From contig NZ_AEMI01000039.1 in the NCBI RefSeq assembly GCF_000166715.1, positions 1 through 51,554 on the forward strand: DNA of 51,554 nt, read 5' to 3'. Every line of letters starts with the position of its first letter. Position 1 is the stretch's first letter. Under the pieces are notes generated by a model. The model was not told the origin of the DNA, ran no database searches, and was given only the letters and a program-made list of their open reading frames with translations. This DNA is from Leuconostoc gelidum subsp. gelidum KCTC 3527. Lineage in GTDB: Bacteria > Bacillota > Bacilli > Lactobacillales > Lactobacillaceae. A program made the position numbers and the translations under genes. Shown here in pieces: positions 30,247 to 39,524 of the stretch.

Positions 30247-31191
30247 ATGATTGAATTTGAAAAGCCAAATATTCATAACATCGAAGAGGGCGCCCGCTAT
30301 GGCAAGTTTGTCATAGAGCCTCTTGAACGTGGATACGGTACAACGTTAGGTAACTCATTACGTCGTATTTTATTGTCTTCACTTCCAGGCGCAGCTGTTA
30401 ATACAGTTCAAATCGATGGCGTTGTTCACGAGTTTTCAACAGTGGATGGTGTCGTTGAAGATGTAACACAAATTATCTTGAATTTAAAGAAAGTTGTGTT
30501 GGCAATTGATTCAGATGAAGAACGAAGCCTTGAAGTTGATATTCAAGGTCCTGCTGATGTCACTGCTGCAGATTTGCAAGCAGGGGCTGATGTTGAAGTT
30601 TTGAATCCTGATCTACATATTGCTACCGTAGCGGCAGGTAAGTCACTTCATATGACAATCACGGCATTTAAAGGTCGGGGTTACTCATCAGCTGACGAAA
30701 ATAAACAACTGCGTGACGAAATGCCTATTGGTGTTTTAGCAGTTGACTCTATTTATACACCGATTGAACGTGTGAACTACCATGTAGAAAATACACGTGT
30801 CGGTTCGCGTGATGATTATGATAAGCTCACTTTTGATATTTGGACTAATGGTTCAATTAAACCAAGTGATGCATTGAGCCTTGGTTCAAAAATCTTGGCA
30901 GAACACTTAAACTTGTTCATGGATATTTCTCCAGTTGCAGCTGAAGCTAATGTTATGGTTGAAGTAGAACCCGTTGCAGTTAGTGCTTCGGATTCTGCAC
31001 CAATTGAAGATTTGGATTTGTCGGTGCGTTCTTATAATTGTCTCAAACGGGCCGGTATCAACACAATTGTTGAGTTGACGGATCGCACTGAAGCAGACAT
31101 GATGAAGGTGCGTAATCTCGGTCGGAAATCACTTGACGAAATCCAAGAAAAACTTACTGAAATGAGTTTAGGATTCCGTAAGGAAGATTAA
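30247..31191 (+). CDS. rpoA: RNA polymerase alpha subunit
   Basis: Alpha starts RNA polymerase assembly and contacts upstream promoter DNA and activators. The N-terminal domain has the [20 protein letters not shown] hallmark, and after a linker near residue 240 the C-terminal domain holds [19 protein letters not shown] and [15 protein letters not shown]. The 314 residues are normal. AGAAGGGG lies 12 bases before the ATG, a little long. Confidence 0.98.
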   Translation: MIEFEKPNIHNIEEGARYGKFVIEPLERGYGTTLGNSLRRILLSSLPGAAVNTVQIDGVVHEFSTVDGVVEDVTQIILNLKKVVLAIDSDEERSLEVDIQGPADVTAADLQAGADVEVLNPDLHIATVAAGKSLHMTITAFKGRGYSSADENKQLRDEMPIGVLAVDSIYTPIERVNYHVENTRVGSRDDYDKLTFDIWTNGSIKPSDALSLGSKILAEHLNLFMDISPVAAEANVMVEVEPVAVSASDSAPIEDLDLSVRSYNCLKRAGINTIVELTDRTEADMMKVRNLGRKSLDEIQEKLTEMSLGFRKED

Positions 31192-31229
31192 CACATGTCT
31201 TTAAATTATTAATAAAGGAGGATTCACCA

Positions 31230-31613
31230 ATGCCATATCGTAAATTGGGTCGTACATCTTCACAACGTAAAGCTATGTTGCGTGACTTGACCACTGATCT
31301 TTTGATTAACGGGCGTATCACAACTACTGAAGCTCGCGCTAAAGAAGTTCGTAAGACTACTGATAAAATGATTACATTAGGTAAGCGTGGTGACTTGGCC
31401 GCTCGTCGTCAAGCCGCTGCCTTTGTTCGTAACGAAGTTGCGGATGTGATTGAAGAAGGCGATAATGTTAAAGTGCAATCAGCTTTACAAAAGCTTTTTG
31501 ACGATGTTTCACCACGTTTTACTGAACGTAATGGTGGTTATACACGAATTCTCAAGACTGTCCAACGTCGTGGTGACGCCGCGCAATTGGTCATCTTGGA
31601 ACTTGTTGATTAA
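31230..31613 (+). CDS. rplQ: 50S ribosomal protein L17
   Basis: L17 sits near the tunnel exit. The 127 residues ([20 protein letters not shown]) are full length. AAAGGAGGATTCACCA precedes the ATG. It is the last gene of the alpha block; a strong bidirectional terminator follows. Confidence 0.98.
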   Translation: MPYRKLGRTSSQRKAMLRDLTTDLLINGRITTTEARAKEVRKTTDKMITLGKRGDLAARRQAAAFVRNEVADVIEEGDNVKVQSALQKLFDDVSPRFTERNGGYTRILKTVQRRGDAAQLVILELVD

Positions 31614-31636
31614 TTACTATTAAAAAAGTTAACTTT

Positions 31637-31676
31637 AAAAAAGTCCTTGCAAGTTGTAACTTGCAAGGACTTTTTT
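31637..31676. terminator. Bidirectional terminator between rplQ and polyprenyl synthase
   Basis: AAGTCCTTGCAAGT pairs perfectly with ACTTGCAAGGACTT, flanked by A and T runs, so it can act on both strands. It overlaps the stop codon of the minus-strand gene. Confidence 0.9.
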
Positions 31677-32673
31677 AATTATGCCGATTTAATAATAATT
31701 GGCTGAGTTGATTGAGTTGATTTTGCATACCTACATTAGGTAGTGCAGTAATTAGTGCAATGAGTGATTCGCTATATTCCGTAAGTAAGGCTTCTAACTT
31801 AATCATTGCATTGCTGCTAATAATCAAGTCATGTAGTAAAACCATTTCTGTATCGGAAATTTCATCGCGTTTAAGTAGTAAGGATTTTACAGATTCATTT
31901 ACCTTACTATCGGCTAGAGCAAATAATATTGGAGCCGTATAAATACCATTCCTAATGTCTTGGCCGATCGGCTTGCCTAATGATAAATTGTCCATAATTG
32001 ATTCAAAATCTAAGTAATCATCTAATAATTGAAATGTAATACCAATATTTTCGCCAAGTTTACTAACTGTTTCTAATAATTCGGTGTTGTAGGATTTACT
32101 ACTAACCAATCCAAAAGTCGCACTAAGTTTAAAAAGTGCTGCTGTTTTGCCCTTTATTTGAGAAAAATAAGTTGGGAAAGTTGTATCAAGGTTATAACGG
32201 TTTTGTTTTTGAACCAATTCGCCAAATAAAATTTCTTGTAAGGCTGTTAAAGCTAGTTTATTTGCGACAGGCTTATCAGCACTATCTAACAGAGAAAACA
32301 TGCCCGTTAGTAAATAGTCACCAGCATACACGGCAGTGTCTTTACCAAATTGACTTTGAATACTCTCATGTCCACGTCTAAGCTTTGATTCGTCAATAAC
32401 ATCATCGTGAATTAAAGTTGCCAGATGTAGCAATTCTACACTTGCGCCAAGAGATATTGCGCTTTTATTATAATCTTGATCTGATAATTGTGAAAAAATA
32501 AGTGTGAGCGCCGGGCGCACAAGTTTACCAGCATTTAATTGTGAGCGAATTGCACGATCAATTTCATCAAAGCCAATATGCCAGCTGGCAGACATTTCAG
32601 CTAAAATAGCGTGTAGTGGTTCGGATAGTTCGGGGAAAGTTTCCCAAATTTTAGGTAAGGTAGGTGTTGCCAT
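31675..32673 (-). CDS. trans-Polyprenyl diphosphate synthase (heptaprenyl/menaquinone type)
   Basis: It adds isoprene units to make the all-trans side chain of a quinone. Both aspartate-rich motifs are present: HDDVIDESKLRRG and LLDDYLDFES. The 332 residues match the family; I chose the start MATPTLPKIWETFP (32673) because longer readings add only a short, low-complexity extension. It lies directly behind the type II NADH dehydrogenase on the minus strand, which fits a role in menaquinone supply for electron transport. Chain length cannot be read; HepT/IspB-like is the best guess. Confidence 0.85.
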   Translation of the reverse strand: MATPTLPKIWETFPELSEPLHAILAEMSASWHIGFDEIDRAIRSQLNAGKLVRPALTLIFSQLSDQDYNKSAISLGASVELLHLATLIHDDVIDESKLRRGHESIQSQFGKDTAVYAGDYLLTGMFSLLDSADKPVANKLALTALQEILFGELVQKQNRYNLDTTFPTYFSQIKGKTAALFKLSATFGLVSSKSYNTELLETVSKLGENIGITFQLLDDYLDFESIMDNLSLGKPIGQDIRNGIYTAPILFALADSKVNESVKSLLLKRDEISDTEMVLLHDLIISSNAMIKLEALLTEYSESLIALITALPNVGMQNQLNQLSQLLLNRHN

Positions 32674-32729
32674 GTCAATTTCTCTACTTCTCTCATGCAT
32701 ACACAAGTATACGTATATTATGTACAAAA

Positions 32730-32753
32730 TGCGAGAAAATTAATTCTCGCATA
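32730..32753 (-). terminator. Hairpin between NADH dehydrogenase and polyprenyl synthase
   Basis: ATGCGAGAA and TTCTCGCAT form a perfect nine-pair stem. On the minus strand only a short T run follows, so partial termination or mRNA processing is likely. Confidence 0.5.
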
Positions 32754-32766
32754 TTATTATTATAAC

Positions 32767-34437
32767 TTATTTATCTAATTCATCGTACAATGATTTTGCT
32801 TTACCATACCAAAGACCACCAAATAGCTTTTGTAGTAATGGAATCACATAAAAGTCTAGGCCAAACCCGCGACCAGAGCCATTCATAACAGCAATACTCG
32901 AGAGAATTAAGAACAAGTGGATCACATCAAATCCATTTACTGACCAAGCGGTAATAGCTAAAATAATTGAAACAAGGGCCAAGGGCCAAGTTAATAAACC
33001 AATTAAAATACCCGCGCCTGTAATTATTTCAATAAAACTTACTAAATCATGTTGCCAAAATAAACTGTTTAAACTACCAAGACTTCCTAACGCTGCTAAA
33101 ATCCAGAAGAGTCCAAGGAATATGCGGAGTGGTGTTGACCATAATACATTACCAAGACGGGAGATGGTACCTCTAAATGGATTACGACCGTTTTCAGTAC
33201 GGAAGAACTCATCCAGTACATAATGAAAAATTGAATACATTGAACGAATTTGTGAGTAGAAAAATAAATTGATACCGTGTTTGGCAATACTTGCAAAAAA
33301 TCCTGAAAAATTCAAACCCATTAAACTAGCAACTGTGAAATGGGAACCGATAGAAACGGCAAAACCATGGTATTTAACAGCCTCAGAAAATGTTTTTGTT
33401 TTACCAAAACCAAAATCTGCTAAAATGTTATGTGCTGCTGCACGCGCTGCGCTTTCGGCACCTTCAACGGTTTGAGGAACGGGACCTGTTTTTTCGTCAA
33501 CATATGATAACGTGTCTCCAGCAACATAAATATCTTGTGCTGACTCATCGTTATCAAGCGTGGCACGCATATAATCATCTGCTTCAATACGTCCACCTCG
33601 GCCGTATTTGAATCCCCAATCAGAAATAAATGACTTAGCTTTAACACCAGCAGTCCAAATTAATGATTTGGTTGGTAAAGTTGAGCCATCTTTGAAGATA
33701 ACACCGTTTTCGTCAACACCTGTTACCCTGGCACTTAATCGAATCTCAACACCGTTATCTTTCATATATTTGAACGCTTTGTCGGCTAAATTACGATCCT
33801 TTAGCATGTTCAAAATTGTTGGTGCAGCTTCTAGTAAGACTAGTTTAATTTCTTTTTCATCTAATTTATAGTTTTGTGCGAGTACCTTACGTTGCTCGAT
33901 AAACTCGCCCATTAATTCAGCACCAGTAAATCCAGAGCCAACAACGGCAATTGTTAATAATTGTTCGCGCTTATTTTGATCAAGTTCAGCGGCACCTTGA
34001 CCAATAATATTTTCAATATGGTTACGAATCTGTAGAGATTCTTCCATTGACCACATTTCGAATCCGTGTTCCTTAACACCAGGTGTACCAAAGTCATTAG
34101 ATTGTCCACCAACTGCCAAAATTAACTTTTCATAGCTAATATCGCCATGTGTTGTTTTGACAAACTTGTCTTCTTTGTTGATACCATTAACTTCGGCAGT
34201 CAACAATTTGACGTTTTTATCTTGGTAAAAGAGATGTTCTAAGTCCTCTTGCACGTGTTTTGGGGCAACACGTTGAGATGCAACTTCATGTAATTCGGTC
34301 ATGTATGTGAAGTAAGAATGCTTATCAATTAAAATGATATTGTATTCTTTGTGTGATTTTAACTTCTTTGATAAAGTTTTTGCTGCAAACACGCCACCGA
34401 AGCCAGCGCCAACGATGACAATATTTTTTTCTGCCAT
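32767..34437 (-). CDS. ndh: Type II NADH dehydrogenase with C-terminal DoxX-like membrane domain
   Basis: NDH-2 transfers electrons from NADH to quinone at the membrane without pumping protons. The N-terminal FAD site reads IVIVGAGFGGVFAAK and a second dinucleotide site VVGSGFTGAELMGEF; the C-terminal FAD block is YVAGDTLSYVDE. The protein is 556 residues against ~400 for ordinary NDH-2. Residues ~423-556 add four hydrophobic segments (PLRIFLGLFWILAALGSL, IITGAGILIGLLTWPLALV) that resemble a DoxX-type membrane domain. GGAAG precedes the ATG. It is followed by a polyprenyl synthase, suggesting a menaquinone-linked NADH oxidation pair. Confidence 0.88.
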   Translation of the reverse strand: MAEKNIVIVGAGFGGVFAAKTLSKKLKSHKEYNIILIDKHSYFTYMTELHEVASQRVAPKHVQEDLEHLFYQDKNVKLLTAEVNGINKEDKFVKTTHGDISYEKLILAVGGQSNDFGTPGVKEHGFEMWSMEESLQIRNHIENIIGQGAAELDQNKREQLLTIAVVGSGFTGAELMGEFIEQRKVLAQNYKLDEKEIKLVLLEAAPTILNMLKDRNLADKAFKYMKDNGVEIRLSARVTGVDENGVIFKDGSTLPTKSLIWTAGVKAKSFISDWGFKYGRGGRIEADDYMRATLDNDESAQDIYVAGDTLSYVDEKTGPVPQTVEGAESAARAAAHNILADFGFGKTKTFSEAVKYHGFAVSIGSHFTVASLMGLNFSGFFASIAKHGINLFFYSQIRSMYSIFHYVLDEFFRTENGRNPFRGTISRLGNVLWSTPLRIFLGLFWILAALGSLGSLNSLFWQHDLVSFIEIITGAGILIGLLTWPLALVSIILAITAWSVNGFDVIHLFLILSSIAVMNGSGRGFGLDFYVIPLLQKLFGGLWYGKAKSLYDELDK

Positions 34438-34491
34438 GACTATTTTCTTCCTTTTGTGAATTATCTCGTATTATTGTGAAATGTCTATTTA

Positions 34492-34519
34492 ATTATAGAC
34501 CAATTATCGTTATTTTAAA
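34492..34519 (-). promoter_or_regulatory. Promoter of ndh
   Basis: On the minus strand TTTAAA (34519-34514) and TATAAT (34497-34492) are 16 bases apart, about 55 bases before the ndh start. Confidence 0.55.
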
Positions 34520-34624
34520 AGGGTTTACGATAAAGTTTCTTTGTGAAATATCTATTGTGGACATTGAGAGCGCAATAAATTAAATATAGTATAAATGGTA
34601 CAACCTATGATAAAATAAGGACTA

Positions 34625-35446
34625 ATGACTCAAGCAATTAGAATAAACAATTTAAAATATAATTATGATGATAATGATACTGTGTTTGATGACTTTAATC
34701 TGGAAATCGATGCTGGCCAGTGGTTGGCGTTAGTAGGCCATAATGGTTCAGGAAAATCAACTTTGGCTAAATTGATTTTAGGATTAATTGAAGCGAACAA
34801 TGGCACCATTACGGTTTTTGGTGAGCAATTGCGTATTGATACAGTTCACCATGTTCGTGAGCAAATTGGTATGGTGTTTCAAAATCCAGATAATCAATTT
34901 GTTGGTGCAACTGTCGCTGATGACGTCGCATTTGGTTTAGAAAATAAAGAAATGCCAAGTAGTGATATGCCTAAAGTGATCGATGAAGCGTTAACGATAG
35001 TTGGGATGCAAGATTTCAAATATCGAGAGCCACACATGCTGTCTGGTGGGCAAAAACAACGAGTGGCATTGGCGAGTGTTTTAGCCTTACAACCAAAAAT
35101 TATTATTTTGGATGAAGCTACGGCGATGCTTGATCCAGATGGTCGTGCAACAGTCATGGCAACACTTCAGAATTTAAAACAGCGGTTTGGATCAGAGCTA
35201 ACACTTATCACAATTACGCATGACATGAATGAAGCAATGTTAGCAGACAGAGTCGTAGTCATTAATGATGGACAACTTATTTTAGATGGTTCGCCATCAG
35301 AAGTGTTTAGTCAATGTGATGTGATGCACCACAATGGATTAGAATTACCCTTTGTTGGTGAACTAGCAGTGCGATTAGATCCAAAACCTGATGGTTATTT
35401 AGATGAGAGAGAATTAATAAAATGGCTATCAGATTTGAAAAAGTAA
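34625..35446 (+). CDS. ecfA1: ECF transporter ATPase EcfA1
   Basis: One of two ATPases of the energy-coupling factor module that powers vitamin uptake with exchangeable S components. Walker A GHNGSGKST, signature LSGGQKQR, Walker B ILDEATAMLDP and H-loop ITHDMNEA are present. The 273 residues are normal. ATAAGGACTA precedes the ATG. It overlaps ecfA2 by 25 bases. The S components are not in this window. Confidence 0.95.
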   Translation: MTQAIRINNLKYNYDDNDTVFDDFNLEIDAGQWLALVGHNGSGKSTLAKLILGLIEANNGTITVFGEQLRIDTVHHVREQIGMVFQNPDNQFVGATVADDVAFGLENKEMPSSDMPKVIDEALTIVGMQDFKYREPHMLSGGQKQRVALASVLALQPKIIILDEATAMLDPDGRATVMATLQNLKQRFGSELTLITITHDMNEAMLADRVVVINDGQLILDGSPSEVFSQCDVMHHNGLELPFVGELAVRLDPKPDGYLDERELIKWLSDLKK

Positions 35447-36279
35447 ATTTCAGTTACGGTGCAGGCACAACATTGGCTCAAAGTATTTTACACGATGTGA
35501 CACTAGAGATGCCAACGGGTCGAGTCACTGCAGTTGTTGGGCAAACAGGCTCTGGTAAATCAACATTAATTCAGCATATTAATGGTCTCTTAAAACCAAC
35601 TAGTGGGCGTGTTACCGTAGATAATTTTGAATTAACGAGTCATACCAAGGAAAAAGAATTAGTAAAACTACGCAAGAGCGTTGGTATTGCTTTTCAATTT
35701 CCTGAAAACCAGTTATTTGCTAATACTGTTTTAGAAGATGTTATGTATGCGCCTGTAAATTTTGGGGCAACAAAGTCAGAGGCTAAGTTGGCTGCAGAGC
35801 GTGCTTTAACACGCACGGGCGTTATGAGAGGTTTGTGGGGGAAATCCCCATTTGAATTGTCAGGCGGTCAGATGCGACGCGTTGCAATGGCTGGTACATT
35901 GTCTAGTGACCCGAGCGTTGTGGTAATGGACGAACCAGCTGCTGGCTTGGATCCTAAAGGACAAGGCGAATTATTACAATTAGTTTTAGAACTCAAAAAA
36001 TTAGGTAAGACGATTATTATCATCTCACATCAAATGGATCATGTTGTTGCAGTAGCAGATCATGTTATTGTTATGCATGAAGGGCGTGTGGTCGCACAGG
36101 AATCCCCACAAATATTGTTTAATCGGGATATCACATGGTTTAAGACAATGAAATTAGATCTACCCAAAGCAGGTCAGTTAGCAGAAAAACTACGAGATGA
36201 GGGTATTATTTTGTCTAAACGTCCTTTAACTTTAAATGAATTAGCTGATTTGATAAATGCGGAGGTTAGTCATGAATAA
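35422..36279 (+). CDS. ecfA2: ECF transporter ATPase EcfA2
   Basis: Second ATPase of the ECF module. Walker [10 protein letters not shown], signature LSGGQMRR, Walker [12 protein letters not shown] and SHQMDHV H-loop are visible. The 285 residues are normal. The ATG lies inside the end of ecfA1 after GAGAGAATTAATAA, and the stop overlaps ecfT by eight bases (ATGAATAA), so all three are coupled. Confidence 0.95.
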   Translation: MAIRFEKVNFSYGAGTTLAQSILHDVTLEMPTGRVTAVVGQTGSGKSTLIQHINGLLKPTSGRVTVDNFELTSHTKEKELVKLRKSVGIAFQFPENQLFANTVLEDVMYAPVNFGATKSEAKLAAERALTRTGVMRGLWGKSPFELSGGQMRRVAMAGTLSSDPSVVVMDEPAAGLDPKGQGELLQLVLELKKLGKTIIIISHQMDHVVAVADHVIVMHEGRVVAQESPQILFNRDITWFKTMKLDLPKAGQLAEKLRDEGIILSKRPLTLNELADLINAEVSHE

Positions 36280-37078
36280 CATTATGATTGGTCGTTTCGT
36301 GCCAGGTAATTCATGGGTACATCGTCTTGACCCACGCACAAAAATGATTGTGACATTTGTGTATATTATTGTGATGCTTTGGGCTAATAATTGGCAAACA
36401 TATGCTTGGACAGCAGCATTTGTTGTGGCATTGGTTAAATTAACAGATCAACCATTCAAACTGTATTGGGATGGCTTAAAACCAATTTTTTGGTTGATAT
36501 TATTTACTGTTATTTTACAGCTACTCTTTACACCAGGAACGCCCATATTATTTAGTGTAGGTCCGTTCCAAGTCACAGTACCAGGTATTTTAAATGCCAT
36601 TTATGTGATGGTACGTTTTGTGTTGATTATTTTAATGTCCACAATTTTGACACTGACAACACCACCAACGAGCATTGCCAATGCACTAGAGTCGCTGCTT
36701 AGTCCATTCAAAAAAATTGGCGTCCCAGTTGCAGAATTAGCTTTAATGTTGGCCATTGCTCTTCGTTTTGTACCATTATTAATGGATGAAATGCAAAAAA
36801 TTATGAATGCACAAAAATCTCGTGGCATGAGTTTTTCAACAGGTGGACCAATTAAACGTGCTAAAGCTATTATTCCGCTTTTAATCCCACTCTTTATAGG
36901 GGCACTACAACGGGCTTTAGACTTAGCTAATGCGATGGAGGTGCGTGGCTTTAAAGATGCTGTGCAACGCACTAAATATCGTATTTTGAGTTATCAAAAA
37001 ATAGATAAAGTGGCATTTACTGCTCTTATTGGGTTTGTAATCATTTTTTTTGTAATTAAAACATGGCTTCACGGATAA
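36272..37078 (+). CDS. ecfT: ECF transporter transmembrane protein EcfT
   Basis: EcfT is the scaffold that joins the ATPases to vitamin-binding S components. The two coupling-helix motifs read QKSRGM and MEVRGF, and several hydrophobic segments are seen. I chose ATG 36272 ([21 protein letters not shown]), preceded by GGAGGTTAGTC. The length of 268 residues fits. It completes ecfA1-ecfA2-ecfT. Confidence 0.95.
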   Translation: MNNIMIGRFVPGNSWVHRLDPRTKMIVTFVYIIVMLWANNWQTYAWTAAFVVALVKLTDQPFKLYWDGLKPIFWLILFTVILQLLFTPGTPILFSVGPFQVTVPGILNAIYVMVRFVLIILMSTILTLTTPPTSIANALESLLSPFKKIGVPVAELALMLAIALRFVPLLMDEMQKIMNAQKSRGMSFSTGGPIKRAKAIIPLLIPLFIGALQRALDLANAMEVRGFKDAVQRTKYRILSYQKIDKVAFTALIGFVIIFFVIKTWLHG

Positions 37079-37119
37079 TTGATAAGGTGATCTGTGTGCT
37101 AAATTAGTGGAGGGAAAGT

Positions 37120-37920
37120 GTGCTAAAAAAATTTGGTACACTGCTAAATCATATGCCAAGATATAAGGCGATAGTTTCTTATGACGGATCAGGATTTTTT
37201 GGATTTCAAGTTCAAACTAAGGATGGCGTCGAACGACAACGGACGGTACAAGGCGAGTTGAACAAGGCAGTCAATCAAATGGCTAAAAATCCAACGCATG
37301 CCATTAAAGTAGTCGGTGCGTCTCGCACCGACACTGGTGTGCATGCTTTTGGACAAGTTGTGCATTTTGATTTACCATTTGATATTAATGTTATTGGCGT
37401 GCGTAAGGGACTTAACACGCTGCTGCCAAAAGATATTATCATTCGATCTGTCGATCAAGTAGCAAATGATTTTCACGCGCGCTTTAATACACATGCTAAA
37501 CGCTATGTATATCGGGTATCTACCCAGGATTTTACAGACCCATTTAAACGTTTTTATACTGGACATTTTCATTGGAAACTGGACGTTGAACGTATTAAAA
37601 TAGCCTTACCTGATTTGTTGGGAGAACATGATTTTGCCAGTTTTGCAGCATCTGGCAATCAAACGATTACGACGATACGTACGATTACGCGTGCTGATAT
37701 TAAGGTGAACAACGACGATCAAGAGCTGATTTTGACTTTTGAAGGAAATGCCTTCCTGTATAATCAGATTAGAATTATGGTCGGTGTCTTGTTAGAGATT
37801 GGTAACGGTCGACGTGACGTGCACGATATTATCCGTTTAATAGCAGTTAAAGACAGAGAACAGGCGCGATTCACTGCTCCTGCGAGTGGCTTGTATTTAG
37901 ATGAAATTTATTATGATTAA
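37120..37920 (+). CDS. truA: tRNA pseudouridine synthase A
   Basis: TruA modifies uridines 38-40 of the tRNA anticodon arm. The catalytic motif reads ASRTDTGVHAFGQVVHF with the aspartate in RTDTG. The 266-residue reading starts at GTG 37120, which has GTGGAGGGAAA just before it. ATG 37153 (MPRYKAIVSYDG) is the usual family start but lacks a ribosome binding site. It lies between ecfT and rplM, a conserved Firmicute order. Confidence 0.95.
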   Translation: MLKKFGTLLNHMPRYKAIVSYDGSGFFGFQVQTKDGVERQRTVQGELNKAVNQMAKNPTHAIKVVGASRTDTGVHAFGQVVHFDLPFDINVIGVRKGLNTLLPKDIIIRSVDQVANDFHARFNTHAKRYVYRVSTQDFTDPFKRFYTGHFHWKLDVERIKIALPDLLGEHDFASFAASGNQTITTIRTITRADIKVNNDDQELILTFEGNAFLYNQIRIMVGVLLEIGNGRRDVHDIIRLIAVKDREQARFTAPASGLYLDEIYYD

Positions 37921-37991
37921 ATTACCGAAATGAGTTAAGTGATCAGTTTAAAAATCATTTTTATTGAAAAATAATCAAGACGTCATACGTT

Positions 37992-38022
37992 TAATTTAAA
38001 CTAATAATTTTAGTTTAAATTA
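37992..38022 (+). terminator. AT-rich palindrome before the rplM promoter
   Basis: TAATTTAAACTA pairs with TAGTTTAAATTA around a seven-base loop (12 pairs). It ends at the -35 of the rplM promoter. It may end truA transcripts or be a protein-binding site; it lacks a GC core. Confidence 0.45.
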
Positions 38023-38051
38023 TTGACAAATCATCTTATTTTCGGTAAGAT
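38023..38051 (+). promoter_or_regulatory. Promoter of rplM-rpsI
   Basis: A perfect TTGACA at 38023-38028 is followed after 17 bases by TAAGAT at 38046-38051. The predicted start near 38058 places the whole folded leader at the 5' end of the mRNA. Confidence 0.8.
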
Positions 38052-38062
38052 TGTAAATGGTA

Positions 38063-38134
38063 TTGTTTACCTCACGATAAGCCCCGGAAACTTATTGTCA
38101 TTGCGTGACAAGGAACGGTCACGCCTGTAAACAA
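38063..38134 (+). promoter_or_regulatory. L13-type ribosomal protein leader
   Basis: The leader folds as a three-way junction. The outer stem joins TTGTTTAC (38063-38070) and GTAAACAA (38127-38134). Inside are CGATAAG/CTTATTG (38075-38097) around CCCCGGAAA, and GCGTGAC/GTCACGC (38103-38124). Its place just before rplM and this outline fit the L13 autoregulatory leader described in low-GC Gram-positives, where free L13 is thought to lower rplM-rpsI expression. Confidence 0.75.
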
Positions 38135-38154
38135 CTAATCAAAGGAGCGCAAAC

Positions 38155-38598
38155 ATGCGTACAACATTTTTAGCAAAACCAGGTGAAATAGAAAAGAAGT
38201 GGTATATTATTGATGCCAAAGACGTCGTTTTGGGACGTTTGTCAACAGTAGTAGCTTCAATTTTACGTGGAAAGAACAAGCCAACGTTTACACCAAACGT
38301 TGACATGGGTGACCATGTTATTATTATTAATGCAGGCGAAATTAAGTTGACTGGTAAAAAAGCCACTGATAAGATTTATTACCATCACTCAAATCACCCA
38401 GGTGGTTTGAAGGCTCGCACTGCTGGAAACTATCGTGAATTCAACCCTGAAAAGTTGCTTGAATTGTCAATACACGGTATGTTGCCAAAGAACACTTTGG
38501 GTCGTAAGCAAGGTTTGAACTTGCACGTGTTTGCAGGATCAGAACATGGTCATGCAGCACAACAACCTGAAGCACTTGACATCAACACGTTGATTTAA
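38155..38598 (+). CDS. rplM: 50S ribosomal protein L13
   Basis: L13 is an early 50S assembly protein. The 147 residues hold [20 protein letters not shown] and [35 protein letters not shown] precedes the ATG. It is first in rplM-rpsI and sits behind the folded leader. Confidence 0.98.
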   Translation: MRTTFLAKPGEIEKKWYIIDAKDVVLGRLSTVVASILRGKNKPTFTPNVDMGDHVIIINAGEIKLTGKKATDKIYYHHSNHPGGLKARTAGNYREFNPEKLLELSIHGMLPKNTLGRKQGLNLHVFAGSEHGHAAQQPEALDINTLI

Positions 38599-38616
38599 GA
38601 AAGGAGAATCTAAATT

Positions 38617-39012
38617 ATGGCTACAGCAGTACAATATGCCGGCACAGGCCGTCGTAAGAACTCAGTTGCTCGTGTGCGTTTGGTTCCAGGTAATGGCCAA
38701 ATCACAATGAACGGCAAGTCAATCGAAGAATATATTCCTTTCGCTAACTTGCGTGAAGTTGTTTTGCAACCATTTAACACAACTGAAACATTGGGAAATT
38801 ATGATGTATTAGTTAATGTTATTGGTGGTGGTTATTCTGGTCAAGCTGGTGCAACACGTCACGGTATCGCCCGTGCGTTGTTGACAGTAGATCCTGATTT
38901 TCGTGCAGCATTGAAGGCAGCAGGTTTGTTGACTCGTGACTCACGTATGAAGGAACGTAAGAAGCCAGGTTTGAAGAAGGCTCGTAAGGCTTCTCAATTC
39001 TCAAAGCGTTAA
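38617..39012 (+). CDS. rpsI: 30S ribosomal protein S9
   Basis: S9 reaches the P-site tRNA with its C-terminal tail, here [12 protein letters not shown]. The 131 residues include [20 protein letters not shown] and [34 protein letters not shown] precedes the ATG. A strong terminator follows. Confidence 0.98.
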   Translation: MATAVQYAGTGRRKNSVARVRLVPGNGQITMNGKSIEEYIPFANLREVVLQPFNTTETLGNYDVLVNVIGGGYSGQAGATRHGIARALLTVDPDFRAALKAAGLLTRDSRMKERKKPGLKKARKASQFSKR

Positions 39013-39036
39013 TATTTTATCGCCAAGAAACTGGCT

Positions 39037-39063
39037 TAAACCCCGTCATGACGGGGTTTTTGT
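39037..39063 (+). terminator. Terminator after rpsI
   Basis: AAACCCCGTCATGACGGGGTTTTT is a GC-rich perfect stem followed by a T-run and closes the rplM-rpsI unit. Confidence 0.9.
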
Positions 39064-39093
39064 TTACATTTAAATCCCTGTGATCATATCGGT

Positions 39094-39159
39094 TATAATG
39101 ATTAAAAACGTCTTAATCTCTAAAATGTCTGTTGACATAGAGACTAAGGCGTTTTTTTT
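39094..39159. other. -10 element followed by a long hairpin (possible small RNA or bidirectional terminator)
   Basis: A perfect TATAAT (39094-39099) lies just before a hairpin whose arms (39105-39121 and 39139-39155) pair at 16 of 17 positions. The loop contains a second stem (ATGTC/GACAT), and the plus strand ends in eight T. The minus strand also carries a T run, so it could be the old terminator of the decayed regulator next to it. I saw no strong -35. Confidence 0.45.
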
Positions 39160-39165
39160 GTGGCA

Positions 39166-39420
39166 TCATTTAATTTTTCTAAGTAAATATAGGAGTTGAT
39201 TTTCTTCAGCGTCAGTTAACAAACTAAGTAGTTGTTTGGGACTAGTCGTCTCAAAGACGTGCAGTTCTAGATTGGAGATTAAACTTCGAAGAAACTATTA
39301 GTTAGGGCTTGACAGTAGGGAGCAGTAAATTTTTTTTGAAATTAATGAATAGTATCACTATAAGTACGGTGAACTATCGCAGTCAAATAAGCAAATTAAG
39401 GTAGCAATATCTTTTATTTT
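39166..39420 (-). pseudogene. Decayed MarR-like regulator fragment
   Basis: On the minus strand the last 40 or so codons before TGA (39166-39168) read SNLELHVFETTSPKQLLSL followed by LTDAEENQLLYLLRKIK, which looks like the C-terminal helices of a MarR-type regulator. Just upstream another frame reads APYCQALTNSFFEV, and further up IKDIATLICLFDCDSS resembles a winged-helix start. Stops and frameshifts separate the pieces and no start codon remains. It lies downstream of an MFS efflux gene, a usual partner. The assignment rests on short sequence resemblance. Confidence 0.45.
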
Positions 39421-39437
39421 ACAGCACAAATGTCGAT

Positions 39438-39489
39438 ACAAAAAGTTGTTACGCATATTCTAGTAATCCAGTGCGTAACAACTTTTTGT
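39438..39489. terminator. Perfect 18-pair terminator after the MFS efflux gene
   Basis: ACAAAAAGTTGTTACGCA pairs perfectly with TGCGTAACAACTTTTTGT around 16 bases. It can end minus-strand transcription from the MFS gene and read the other way too. Confidence 0.85.
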
Positions 39490-39524
39490 GTTAAAAATGA
39501 AATCAAATATAACAATTGTTACAG

